Origin: Henckelia pumila
Taxonomy: Eukaryota; Streptophyta; Magnoliopsida; Lamiales; Gesneriaceae
Reading direction: 5' to 3'
Assembly: GCF_033568475.1 (NCBI RefSeq)
Contig: NC_133122.1
Location: forward strand, 112,422,289 to 112,486,288
DNA length: 64,000 bases
Both the position numbers and the translations under genes were made by a program. The notes under the pieces are model-generated. The model was not told the DNA's origin and made no database searches. It worked only from the letters and a program-made list of their open reading frames with translations. This document shows, in pieces, positions 10,796 through 22,479 of this stretch (the stretch's first letter is position 1; each line of letters begins with the position of its first letter).

Positions 10796-13090
10796 ATGGC
10801 ATCTCTGGAAAGATCAAAGAAGAAGATGCACTTATGGAAGAAAGCCATAGTCCATTTTATACTATGTTTTGTGATGGGATTCTTCACTGGATTCGCCCCA
10901 GCCAGTAGAGCCTCGATCTTCTCGGGCCATGTTGCAGCCCCAAAAACCGTAGAAGTTTTTCATCAGACAAAAACACAGAATCTCAACAGAAGTTTGTTGG
11001 ACGAGAGGCAAGAACTAAAAGCGCACGTTCAGAACTTGAAAAATGAGGTAATGTCAGAAGAGGAGGATGAGGAGGAAATTCAAGAAACCGATTCGAGGAG
11101 ATTGGTGATTGTTGTTACTTCCACAAGTAGGAGAAATAGGCTTCGCGAGGTGCTGCTTTTAAGACTTGCCAACACACTGAAGCTGGTGGCTCAGCCGTTG
11201 TTATGGATTGTTGTGGAACAGAAGTCTGACGAATCCAAGGTTTCAGAGATGCTAAGGAAAACGGGAATCATGTACAGACATGTTGTGTTCAAAGAAAATT
11301 TCACAGATTTCGATTCTGAAATGGATCATCAGAGAAATATTGCTCTTAATCACATTGAACATCACAGATTGAGTGGAATTGTCCACTTTGCAGGGCTTTC
11401 CAATGTTTATGATCTCAGTTTCTTCGAAGAGATTAGAGCAATTCAGTAAGTTTTATTCTGCCAATTCCTGAATTATTATTATTATTTAATTATTTTTTTG
11501 TAAATTCATCTTTTCGTGTCATAGCTTTTTTATGTGCCAACCGTAATAATTTGTCCCTGAATTATCTTCTTAATTAACTTGAAACGGTATCGAACATTCT
11601 ATAAAATATCATAGTCCATATTTTATTTTTTGACAATTGTTATAAGGTATCTAGTATTGATGAAGCTATTATAATTTTTAGTTATTCTTCCTATTTTCTT
11701 TTAAAAATTCAAGTTTGAAAATTCTCATTCTCAAATATATATAGATATATAGATAAATAATATTAGAGGACTGTGGTTAGTGTGGGTTGCAGTAAAATCT
11801 CGGTTTTAGTAAAGTCTGAAAACTCGTCACCGCTATCCTTATATGCACACCTGATAAACCATCACACTTTATTGCAACTTTATTGCAACTCACACTGGCC
11901 ATAATTCTCTAATATATTTCTTTAATGCAAGTTGACTTTATGTATTAGTTGAACCCAAAATCTTTATTGAATGTGTGTGTATATTTCAAATACCACTTGA
12001 AAAACGCAGATTAAAACTCAACTCTAAATTTGAGATACTCGAGAAATTCTATGCTACCTTTGGGGTTGCTACCCCAAGGGCAGATCAATGGTGTAGATTG
12101 ATCTGCAGATCAATTGATTTGATCTGCAGATCAAATCTACACCATTGATTTGGTAGCCCATCTGCCAGCATCGAATCACCCGAGATACTCACTCTCTTTT
12201 TTATTTGTTTATAAGTAGGTTTCATGTAGGACAGTTCATACATATAGTGAAAAAATATATTTTCACCATAAAAAAATAATACTATTATTACATTGGTCGG
12301 ATCGATTTTGAATCCATCTCACAAAATTTATCTATAAAACAATCTCATAAAAATATTTATGTTTATTTAATTAGGCTAGAGAACAATAATAATTCTAACT
12401 ATCTTCATGGATATTTATCTATTACAATGACAACATTGGAAAATATATTGTTTAATCTTTATCATTAGTTATAATTTGTGATAAAACGAGCGGAATGGAT
12501 TTGATTTCCAGGGCATTTGGAACGTGGCCAATAGCGAAACTATCAGCAAACAGGAAGAGGGTGATAATCGAGGGGCCGATTTGCAATTCTTCGGAAGTTA
12601 TGGGGTGGCATTTGAATAAAATGAGCTATTTAATAGATACAACACCACCCTCTATCCATATCTCAAGCTTTGCATTCAATAGCTCTGTTCTTTGGGATCC
12701 TGAGAGATGGGGACACACTTCATCTGTTCAAGATGCATTGCAGGTACATTACATCTTACTTATCTTTTTAAAGAAGAGCATCATATAGTAACAAAATTAA
12801 AATTAAAATACCCTTCAAAAATTAAAAAAAAATAAAATTTTTATCCCTATTTTAAACTTCATTTGTCCATTATAATCTTCATTTTATGATTTAATTTTAT
12901 TTTCAAATTTAAATTAATTTGAAACAAATATATAATACATATATACAATAAATAATATTAATATTTTAATAACACACGCAACTTATTTTATTTTTAACTT
13001 TAAATTGATTTGTAACAAACATATAATATATGTATATAATAAATAATATTCATATTTTAATCACACAAGCAGCACATGAGCAGACGACTA

Positions 13091-13134
<44 letters not shown>

Positions 13135-14047
13135 GAATTTTCAGCTGCACAACCATGTTTCCCCACTTGGTCCGCTACAATTAAAACCCGGTAGTGGGTT
13201 TTAGTGATGCGAAAAAAAACAAAAACCACTAAATCCACTACCGGGTTTTAGTGGTCGCGGACCAAGTGGGAAAACATGATTGGACAACGAAAAATTTCTA
13301 TATATATATATATGTGTGTGTGTGTGTGCGCGCACGTGCGCAATACAATATTCAATTTTTTTAAAAGAATAAAGCAATTTTTACGTGACGGGTATTTCTA
13401 ATTAATTCAATCTTGTGTCGCACGTCAATTTATATTATTAGTTTCCTTATATTTACGGAGAAATTCGACACGTATAATATTGCACTTATTAATATAAGGT
13501 GGTTTCTTCATGTATTTTTAGAGTAGATCTTTTGTTAGATGATTTATGGAACTATATCCGTGAAACGGATCAATCTGATTCATATTTTCGCAGTAAAAAA
13601 TAATATTTTTAATTAATTTGATTGGATTAATAGAGTTTTATATAACAAAATTGATTCAGGAAACAGTTTCATAAGATGTTATGATTTTGGGTTTTGGCAT
13701 CAGTTCTACACTCGATAAATTTATTTCAATATAGTTAAATTTGACTATTTTTTCCTTCCCATTTCTCCTGGTTATTTATATGAACTTATTGGCCTGTAAA
13801 AATTTTTAATGTTAAGTTGTGATATTTTAATGTTTAGACTTGACTTGATATATTTTAAAAATACCACTTTTCAATTTAGATTCTCATGTCTAAACTCCTT
13901 TTTTTTAAAACAAAAATTTAATTTCAGGATTCACTAAAATTTGTTGAAAAAGAGGTTCTTGAAGAGGAAACCAATTTAAAGGGGATTCCAGCCGAGAGTT
14001 GCTCTAATGTTTTGCTGTGGGACCTTCATATTTCCTCCGAAAAATAG
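10796..14047 (+). CDS. IRX9: IRX9, GT43 family protein of the xylan synthase complex (3 exons)
   Basis: Exons 10796-11445, 12512-12743 and 13928-14047 join into 333 codons plus stop, with GT donors, AG acceptors and matching phases. IRX9 works with IRX10 and IRX14 in the Golgi to extend the xylan backbone of secondary walls. The protein has a type II signal anchor (residues 17-36), an acidic stalk (88-98) and a GT43 domain from about residue 101 (RRLVIVVTST). Later landmarks are FGTWP at the exon 1/2 junction, SSFAFNSSxLWDPERWG in exon 2 and LKGIPAESCS in exon 3. At the usual GT43 DxD position (199-203) it reads AGLSN. This loss is known for IRX9 and separates it from IRX14-type proteins, so it probably acts structurally. 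Length and three-exon structure fit Arabidopsis IRX9. Intron 1 (1066 bp) and intron 2 (1184 bp) carry several MITEs. Confidence 0.9.
11761..11914. mobile_element. MITE in IRX9 intron 1 with about 36-bp terminal inverted repeats
   Basis: The left end TATTAGAGGACTGTGGTTAG is mirrored on the right by the complement of TATTAGAGAATTATGGCCAG, and pairing continues through AGTGTGRGTTGCARTAAA. 154 bp, no ORF, flanked by TA-rich DNA, so a TA TSD is possible. Superfamily not assigned. Confidence 0.75.
12041..12181. mobile_element. MULE-type MITE in IRX9 intron 1, 9-bp TSD
   Basis: A 141-bp palindrome-like element flanked by the direct repeat GAGATACTC (12032-12040 and 12182-12190). The ends are imperfect inverted repeats (ATTCTATGCTACC versus ATTCGATGCTGGC). 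The core contains two inverted copies of a stretch with caatggtgtagat and gatctgcagatca. A 9-bp duplication is typical of Mutator-like elements. Confidence 0.75.
12219..12350. mobile_element. Degenerate MITE relative in IRX9 intron 1
   Basis: Resembles the element at 8338-8545 in order of parts (tttcatgtaggacagttc at one end, aaaaaataatacta in the middle, atccatctcacaaa at the other) but is decayed. Assigned by pattern only. Confidence 0.35.
13092..13128. repeat. (TA)n microsatellite in IRX9 intron 2
   Basis: About 18 uninterrupted TA units, directly abutting the foldback element at 13129. A second short (TA)n plus (TG)n run lies on its other side at 13299-13339. Confidence 0.9.
13129..13303. 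mobile_element. Foldback MITE inside a (TA)n tract, IRX9 intron 2
   Basis: Arms of about 45 bases: CATGTTTCCCCACTTGGTCC at about 13154-13173 pairs with ggaccaagtgggaaaacatg at about 13259-13278. Inner arms acccggtagtgggtttt / actaccgggtttt also pair. Both edges run straight into (TA)n. Insertion into TA microsatellites recalls the Micron type of MITE, but the sequence itself was not matched to a named family. Confidence 0.7.
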
Positions 14048-14574
14048 AACATTGTCATCAAATATGGCGATAGACCAAACGAAGTTTAGCAGAAATTAAT
14101 AATGTGACAAAAATATTTCACATTTTTTATTAGTTTGTAACAATAATTATTGCCTTACCCTTATTTTTGCAACCCTTTGATATTGGTTTTTTTGTATTAG
14201 AAAGAATCGTATATCTTTGGCTGTATTCTTCATTGTAACCCTTTAGAAGGGTAAATTACTAAGTTGTATACATCTTTATCAAATCTCAAAATAGCTGATA
14301 ACCTCTTTTTACGAAAATAAATGGCATTTAATAATTCTGATAATGTGTAGTTGAATGTATAAAAATTTTCATTAAAACCATACAACATGCATGTGTTTTT
14401 ACCATTAAAATGTGAGTTTTTCCAACAAGACACTGAAAAATGATCAGAGAAATAAAATGACCAAAAAATTAAACGTAAAAAATTAATGTAACTTATATTC
14501 GTTTGTACTGATTAGATTTAAATTATATGTCTAAGTTTTAGCATTTAAATGGATCATTAACAACGTACACCCAA
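14048..14574 (+). other. IRX9 3' flank
   Basis: A+T-rich 3' UTR and flank. No ORF with recognisable content (the 67-aa minus-strand ORF at 14230-14433 has no features). Confidence 0.5.
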
Positions 14575-15231
14575 GTTCTTCATCCGTTTGCTTATAAGAA
14601 GATGTGATGTTGTGTACCACATTTCATTGGTATGGACATAGAGATATTTCATCATACAGATTAGTGTTCATACAATGAGTTCACTGTACCCTCCCTCTCG
14701 GACTTCTCAATTGGCTACAAGGGCGGGTGGAGGGGGTGACAGCCCAGGTCTGCTTTGGCCCATGTAGATATATATCTTGTTTTTTAAACCAAATTTTTTT
14801 ATGTCTTTAGCCAAAATTGATTATAGCCCAGCCCATATAGATTTATTATTTTTGATATATTATATAAATTTTATAAATACATTGATATTTCAAAAATTTT
14901 AGCCACTTTTTACTTTATTTCTGGCTCAGCCTCTGATTGGCTATCATTCATCGAGTGGATAAGTCCGTGATTATGGTCGTACACCATTAGTCCTTTTGAC
15001 CAGAGACAAAACTGAGGCTTTACATGCTACGACTGTGCTTTGACTCGTTTACCGACTCCATGAAGGTCAATCAGATGGTGAGATTGGGTACAGTTGCGAC
15101 ACATGTAGGAGCCAGTGCATTGTAGTCGGAAATTCACCGCTCACCTATGGGTGTGGATATCCTATATGATCTTATAAGATAATAGTGCATGAAATCTCTT
15201 ACCATAGTATGAAATATGCATTAGGGTAAAG
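14575..15231 (+). repeat. Copia LTR remnant related to the LTR of element E
   Basis: Collinear with 44063-44470 of element E's LTR: a TACCACRTTTCATTGGTA block, a TATCGAGTGGATA-type block, GTACACCATTAGTCCTT, CTGTGCTTTGACTCGTTTAC, and GGATTCACC/GTGTGGATATCCTAT blocks. It is diverged and interrupted by a small hAT MITE. Element G is inserted in or next to its right edge. Confidence 0.7.
14718..14935. mobile_element. hAT-type MITE, 8-bp TSD ATTGGCTA
   Basis: The element interrupts the copia LTR remnant. Perfect direct repeats ATTGGCTA lie at 14710-14717 and 14936-14943. Ends CAAGGGCGGG and the complement of CAGAGGCTGAGCC resemble the CAGGGGCGGAGCC-type termini of Tip100-like hAT elements. 218 bp, non-coding. 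Confidence 0.8.
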
Positions 15232-15896
15232 TGTCACGTCCCAAACTTTATTGAGTGTTACTCAAACATACATACTTAAAAATTTTGGAGAAAATTTTAA
15301 ATTTTGCGGAAGTATCATCTTTTTTATTAAATAAGAGTATTAAAAAGTGCACGAAATAATGAAATCAACTTTCAACAAACTTTGCCAACATGACAATCAA
15401 ATGAAAATTTAAAAATTGTTTTCCCTTCATCAGAATAAAATAATTGTTTGATAAAATCTCATCCAAATACCTCGCACTCATGCATCGCCCACTGGACCGA
15501 CCATAGCTCCTTTTCATGTCCACCAACATATTCATCGATGAAAGTATCGATATTCTCGTTACCTGCACCATTCAAGTATAGTGAGTCTAAAGACTCAGCA
15601 AGAATAATGCATAAAAGGATTTTTACTAAAACAATAACTGAGACAAAGCATTAGCATAAACTTTCATGCAAAACTTAACGTGAACATATCTTGAAGAAAT
15701 CATAACAATAATACATTTGGGGGTGATGAAGTATGTGTATTGTGGTAACCGTCATAATGAGTCATTCATAGTTTATGTTGTACAACAAGCATATGGCATT
15801 ACGCCTGTAAACATTCATTCTTTGGATAGCCGCTCCAGAGCTCATCCCGAAGTGCATACCCCTTATAACCATCTCGTGAGCCATGTTTGGATAGCC

Positions 15897-16453
15897 ATAG
15901 AGCCGTCAATTTGGGTTAGGTCCACCGGAGTTGGCCCGCCCCACCCCGCCCCGCCCCGCCCCGCCACACAATTTAAGTGGGTTGGGTTGAAATTTTTTCA
16001 ACCCAACTAAAGGTGGTCCTAGGTGGGCCAACCCGCCTAGGCACGCGATCCGCGCGGGTTGGCCCGCGGACCTGGAGAATTATTATTTTATTCTTAAATT
16101 TATTGTGATATATGTATTTTTTTAATGAAAGTTGTGAATTTTTTTTTGTATTAATTACTTAATTTATATAAAATTTAAACGTATGAAATCAATTTTTTTT
16201 TATTAATATGTTTTTATTAATATTTATTTAAGAAATGAAATTTATAATTAATTATAATAATTTTTATTTATTTTTATATGTAGTGAGCCAACCCATGATC
16301 CGGCCCGCCTAACCCGCAACCCATCTTGGGTTGGGTTGGATTGAGGATTTCCAGCCCACCGAGATGATGGGTCGGCCCGCCCTCGACCCGCTAAAAGGTG
16401 GGTTTTTGGTGGGCGGACCCGCCCCGCCACGGGTTGGCCCGTCTGACAGCTCT
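15897..16453. mobile_element. hAT-type non-autonomous element (557 bp)
   Basis: Ends AGAGCCGTCA and, on the complement, AGAGCTGTCA, followed inward by GC-rich arrays of ccgcccc/ggcccgcc around an A+T-rich core. Flanks GGATAGCC (15889-15896) and AGATAGCC (16454-16461) form an 8-bp TSD with one mismatch. The AGAGCTGTCA terminus is common among small plant hAT elements. Confidence 0.75.
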
Positions 16454-16561
16454 AGATAGCCGCTCCGGAGCTCATCCCGAAGTGCATACCCCGTGTAATC
16501 ACCACAAAACGCATAAATCATCAAAATATTTTTTTTCATGTATCGTATCATTCATTGCATC

Positions 16562-17795
16562 TAGGGATGTAAATGAACTGAACTGTTCGCGAGCTATTCG
16601 GAGCTCGGCTCATGAAAAAGATCGTTCGGGCTCGTTCGTTAAGCTTATTGAGCCGAGCCCGAGCTTAATTTTGAGCTCGAAAATTTTAACGAGCCGAGCC
16701 CGAGCTTAAGGATGTTCGGCTCGTTAGCTCGCGAACATGTTCGTTAATAGGCTCGGAAGCTCGAGCTCGGCTCGTTTAGGTGGCTCGTTAGCTCGGGCTT
16801 GGGCTCGGCTTGTTTAATGGCTCGTTAGCTCGGTTTGTTTAATGGCTTGTTAGCTCGGCTCATTTAGTGGCTCGTTAGATCGGGATCGAGCTCGGCTTGT
16901 TTAGTGGCTTGCGAGCTCGGGCTTGGACTTGGGTTTGGATCGTTTAGTGGCTCGTCAGCTTGAGCTCGGGTTCTGGATCGGGCTCGACTCATTTTGTTGG
17001 CTTGTGAAAATATATTAATTTATATAGTTTCTCGAACTCGGCTGGTTTAGTTATTTATATGCTCATTGAGTAAATTTAAATCTATAATATTTTAAAAATT
17101 AAATTAAATATTCCTAGAAAAAACTTGTTTTTTTTAACTAATAAAATTTTGATTTGTATTTGAAATTTATATCAAAGTATTGATATGATATAATAAATTT
17201 ATTTGCTTTTAAAATAGTATTGTAAAAATTATTAATATTGTTTTTACATATATATGCACACGAAACATTTGTTTGAAATTATAAAATTGTGATAACATCA
17301 TATCAAATTTTCAATTTTAAAACAAAAATTAGTATATTGTAATAAATAGAAAATTGCTGATAAGTGATAACATCTAATCAAATATAAAATAAAATTTTTT
17401 ATATTAGCATATATTTCATTTATATAAATGTTCACGATATGGAGACACAAAATTAACTGAAATAAAAAATTAGTTATAATATTCGATCAAATTTCAAATT
17501 GTGAAACCAAATTCAGAATTTCATTACAGATAGAATTTATGGATATTTTCACATATATATGGATACAAAAAAATTAAGTGTAATTAAAAAATAATGATAA
17601 CATTTACTTAAATTTAAAATTTTTATAGAAAAAATAGATACATTATTATGCATCAATATCGTTTGTGAATATTTTTGCACACAAAAACTAGTTAAAATAA
17701 AAAATAGTGACAATATTATATCAAATTTTGAACCAAAAAATATATATTTTATTATTTTTATTTCTTTTATTGGTAATTACGTTTTAGTAATAATT

Positions 17796-17841
<46 letters not shown>

Positions 17842-19700
17842 GAGTTTTGCTATCCTGCCCACCCACCGTGCCCACCTAATGTGCCCACCATGAGGTGACA
17901 CTCAACTATTGGACGCAAAATTCATCACATCCAATAGTTGAGTGCCACTTCATGGTGGGCACGGTGAGTGGACAGGATAGCAAAATTGTATATATATATA
18001 TATATATATTTGGTATCGTATGGACAACAATCTTAAGCACTTACATGGACAACAACTGATGTAACACTTTGTACATTCAATCAGTTATTATCACATGAGT
18101 TGTTAACCAACTAGGTGTCCATGATGGTCAAGTAAAAGTTTAAGGTAGAACACAAAATATCTTAAATTTCAATATTAAATATTTTTTTTTATTTTAGATT
18201 ATAATTTTATGACATACTTCGGGTTATATTAACAAAATAATACAACCCTAATCAAATGGAAGGTATATAGGTTTATAATTTATATTTTATTTAGTAATTT
18301 TGTTTACAAAAATACATGCGTGTATATAGCCATGAAAATACAGGAACAATTTTTTTCATTCATTTTATACATTTTCTTTTAATGATATTATTTATCTATG
18401 TGAAGAAAAAATTAGGTATATATAATTGAGATGAAAATATTATGATCTAAATCTTATCACACATTGGTTATTAAATCATTATATATAATTAAAAAAATTT
18501 GTGGAATAATAATATCATTTCATTGGTATAGGTAATAAAAATAAGCTTATCAATTATCAAACAAATTATAAAACCAAATTTTATTATGATTAAAACTTAA
18601 AAGTTAAAACTATGAATTCACTCTTATTAAATAATATGATGTTTATATGTGATCATTAGAATTATTATGTGGAATGATGTTTTAAAACTATGTCACCATA
18701 TAGGTGTCCATAAATTTGTGGTAGGGTGAAGTTTTGTTAAAATATTTTCAAATCTTAATTTAATATTTTCAAAAATTTAGTTGCAGACAACGACTTAATA
18801 CATCATTTGCGAGTGGAATAACTCTTCAAAAACAACAACTTATTTTCAGAAATTGTTTTACATAATTATAATAATTACCGATACGTTAGATACGTACAAA
18901 ATTATAAACGTGTTTTAACGTATTTTAAAATTATCGATAATTATAACAACTAATTATTAAAATTACCGATAAATATAACAACTAATTAAAATTACAAACG
19001 TATTTTAAAAAATGGTGGTCGCATTCAATTTTCTTCTTGCTTATATTAATTTGTGATACTGACTTTATTTTTTATATTGCAGGATGATTTTTAATTTTTA
19101 TTAGAGATGATGTTGCGAAGAATGTTGGTTGCAGGATGGATTTAATTTTTATTGGAGATGCAGTTTGCACTTTTCTAATAGTTTTTCTAATTTGGGTTTT
19201 TTATGTACAATGTAATGATGTTATATTGTTATTGTGTATCGTTGTAGTGGACTGTTGCATATGACATACATTTGATAATTAATTTTATAGTTTTATTTAT
19301 GTTTGTCATCTTTATTTTTTTAAGAAAAATTTAATTTTAGTTTATATAGAGATTTATATTTTGTATTTAAGCTTCACAAGCTCGAAAACGACCCCGAGCC
19401 CGAGCCCAAGCCCAAGCCCACTTAACGAGCATAATACGAGCTTGCTTAACGAGCCGGTTAAACGAGCCAGCGAGCTTGAAAACGAGCTCGTTTAACGAGC
19501 CAAACTCGAGCCAGGCTCGTTTCATAGGATAAATGAGCCGAGCCCGAGTCCGAGCTTACATATTCAATAAACAAGCCGAGCCGAGCTTTATTACAAAAGC
19601 TCGGATGGAGCTCGAGTCGAGCCCGAGCCTCCACATATACCAAACGAGCCGAGCCCGAGCCTGATACTGTTCGGTTTGGCTCGGCTCGTTTACATCCCTA
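16562..19700. mobile_element. 3.1-kb non-autonomous hAT element with GCTCG subterminal arrays
   Basis: Starts TAGGGATGTAAATGAAC and ends GTTTACATCCCTA (12-bp inverted ends). It is flanked by perfect 8-bp duplications ATTGCATC (16554-16561 and 19701-19708). Subterminal regions (16580-17000 and 19375-19690) hold dozens of GAGCTCG/GGCTCGTTAGCTCG motifs in opposite orientation at the two ends, as expected of transposase-binding arrays in hAT elements. The 2.4-kb core is A+T-rich with no transposase ORF. Confidence 0.85.
17837..17988. mobile_element. Foldback MITE inside a (TA)n tract within the hAT element
   Basis: Arms of about 65 bases: TTTTGCTATCCTG, CACCGTGCCCACC and CACTCAACTATTGGA each recur as complement in mirror order. 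(TA)n lies on both sides (17799-17836 and 17989-18008). It differs in sequence from the foldback at 13129 but has the same target preference. Confidence 0.75.
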
Positions 19701-20133
19701 ATTGCATCATATCATATCGTGTCATCATCATACACCTTGTAACATCATAAAATCATGCTCTTAAACTTTTCGTGATATCATCATGCATAAAATACTTCAA
19801 AACATTTCATGATAAAATAGCTTTAATGGGGAAAAATCACATAAACATGCAATACTTAGCATAATCGATCCACGTGAGTCGTTCCGTCCGTCCCGGACAT
19901 TCGAATTTGAAACTTTTTCTATGGAACATCTTAAAAACACTTAAAGGATCTTAAAAATAAAAAAACTTGAATTTTGGACTGAACGCATGAAAACTAAAAT
20001 TTTGAGACAGAACCCTGCTAGCTTGAGCGCAGGAACTTGCTGCTCGAGTGAGCCATGCGTTAACGCTCTCTCTCGAGCGGAAAAAAGATGCGCTCGAGCG
20101 AGAGGCTCGCTGCCGAGATTCCTAGGCAACGAT

Positions 20134-22221
20134 TGTAACGCCCCGTTTTTATCTTAAATGAGTTTATTTGAGTTAATCGGAGATTGCAGAGTTCACGAGC
20201 CGACTTGATTTTGATCAGGGTCCTTTTTGCAAATTTTGGAAATTTCAGGGACTAAAGTGCAAATTTGGAGTTTAATAATATTATCTACACTTAGATTTGT
20301 AATTAAATCACTTCTCCTCCTCCACACAACCGAGCTCCACCATTGAAGACGCCTCCAACTTCTTCCAAGCTTTCTGTTTTCAGTCTGAGCTCGATCCGTC
20401 CGTTAGAAATTAATTCTGAAGGCAGATTATCGATCACTGCAGTGAGAGCTCTGTTATATTGTAAGTATTTCTCCGATTGGATATGTTTTGTTTTTCGAAG
20501 GTTGTTAGAATCGATTTAGATTCTAGTATGTTGTTCTAGACAGAGTTCTGATCGTTTATTATCTGTCGGTTTTGAATTAGAGCGACGTCCGGATTTGTTA
20601 TGATTTTTGGAAGCCATTTTCGAAAATCTTGGTTTTGAGATTTGTTGGGTTTGTCTTGTTGTTGTGGTTTTAGCATTGAATTGAGTTGATATCAGTATTG
20701 AACTGCTGTCTGCGTTGCCGGTTTGTTCAGTTTATAGCCGTTATGCCGTCGGTTTGAGTTTTGAGGGTTTCAAACCGTTTTTGAGTTGTTGAACTTGGCT
20801 TGTAAGTTGGTCTTTGTTGTTGATCAATCTCTTGTATCTGAACAGATTCGTTTGGAGTTGTCAAGCCCTGAGTTAGCAGCTGATTGATCGTTTCAGAGTT
20901 GGACGAAGATCGGTAATGAGATTTACCTTGATCCGTAGTTGTTGTTTAGATTGTATAGTTGTTGATACAATCTTTTGTTGTAGCTTTCCTGGAGTTGGAA
21001 CTACTGCATTGAAAGGTAAAAGCAGTCATCGTAGCGGGATAGCATACTCGGGACTGTTGGTTCTCGAGTTTCCCTTTTTAAATCACATATTGCATTGATA
21101 TTTGTTCTAGCACGTGGAACTTGTAATTGTTGATTGATTGAGTTTTATTATGTGGCTTATGTTTATGTTTCTGTTATGCATTCATCTTGAGCCTACTTTG
21201 ATTTCAGCGGGCAGAACCGCCCTTTTTGTTAGACGTTTGGGAACTATGATTGAGTGGCCTAGGTTGTAGTATTTCGCCTAGTGCTAGCATACTCATTATG
21301 GTTGCTCAAAGTCTAGAGGAGTGGGATACGTGGCACCACCTCGATTGGGAGAGTCGGTGAGTCGTTACGTGATCTCATCCTCGGGATCCCAAAAGCAGAG
21401 CAATACTCCCGCGTTTATCAGAATCGATATCCTGGTTTTAAAGACATGCATATCATTAACTTCGACTTGAATATGTGGTTTGATAGCATGTTGTATATTC
21501 ATTACTTGATATGTTGCTTTTACTGGGATTATCATTCTCACCGGTTATCCGGCTGTTGCTTTGTTTTGTATGTGTACTTGGCAACAGGTGGGGCAGGAAC
21601 AAGTCAGAAGAGGCATGGTTAGCTTCGAGGGCAAGTAGTAGAAGTGAGACTCGGTTTAGAAGTCGAATTAGCATGTTTATCTAGTTTAAGATTGAAGCAT
21701 GTTAGAACTCGAACTTGATATGTTTTGTTATTCGAATTAGTTTGTATTCGGATTGTAATCTGAAATCGAAGTATGTTGTTGTTGTATCGATTTAGACTTC
21801 TGGTTGTTTTTAGGCCTTCTGAAAGCATGACTTGTTATGGCATGTTTCCCTACACCCTGTTATTGTAATTGTATTTGAAGGCATGTCGGACCAAGCGCGG
21901 AAATCCTTTTCCTTTTTCTGCAGCCTGAGCATTTCTGCCCAGGCCTTCCGCGCGCGGGCGAGGCGTTCCTCGCGCGCGCGCGAGGCCTCCGTTGGGCCTC
22001 TGAATGGTTTGCCCGCGCGCGCGCGAGCTTGGTACCTCGCGCGGGCGCGAGCCTTTGGTTGGTCTCGGGATCGTTTGCCCGCGCGCGCGCGAGCTTGGTT
22101 CCTCGCGCGGGCGTTTTAAAAAAAAAAAAAAAAAAAACTTTTGAATTGTTTTACTCTTGGATTCTTGTTCGCTTACTTGTTGTTTAATCCGAGATTAGTG
22201 GTTTAGAATCGAGGTCTCACA
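20134..22221 (+). repeat. 5' LTR of element H
   Basis: TGTAACGCCCCG ... GAGGTCTCACA, 2088 bp. Short ORFs inside (60, 72, 95 aa) recur in the 3' LTR and are not genes. Confidence 0.92.
21949..22137 (+). repeat. Alternating CG tract and poly(A) in the LTR of element H
   Basis: Several CGCGCGCGCG runs arranged as inverted repeats (cccgcgcgcgcgcgagc opposite cctcgcgcgggcgcgag), then about 20 A residues. The 3' LTR counterpart is at 29007-29199 and has one extra CGCGGG unit. Alternating CG of this length can form Z-DNA or strong hairpins. Confidence 0.75.
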
Positions 22222-22226
22222 TTAAG

Positions 22227-22238
22227 TGGTATCAGAGC
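22227..22238 (+). other. Primer-binding site of element H
   Basis: TGGTATCAGAGC, five bases after the LTR end; initiator tRNA-Met type. Confidence 0.9.
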
Positions 22239-22479
22239 GTTAAGATTCTTGGTCGAACTAGAGTGAGCGGGGTAGATCGAGTCTGTGTGTAATGACTCCT
22301 CGCATGTGTTTGAATTATTTAATTGTGTACTTAATTCCATGCGAGCATGCTTTATTGTTTGAGCATTATTTGAATTACATGGTTGTGTGATTTAAATTAA
22401 TAAAGCATGATCTACTTGAGATATAACTGTTTCTGTTCTCGACTGGTATTCGGTATTCCAAGCGGTTGTAAGGGCACTG

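Noticed and set aside
21832..22119. 95-aa Arg/Ala-rich ORF in the LTR of H, repeated at 28889-29182
   Set aside because: Product of the CGCG repeat read as RAR/ARA; no evidence of translation.
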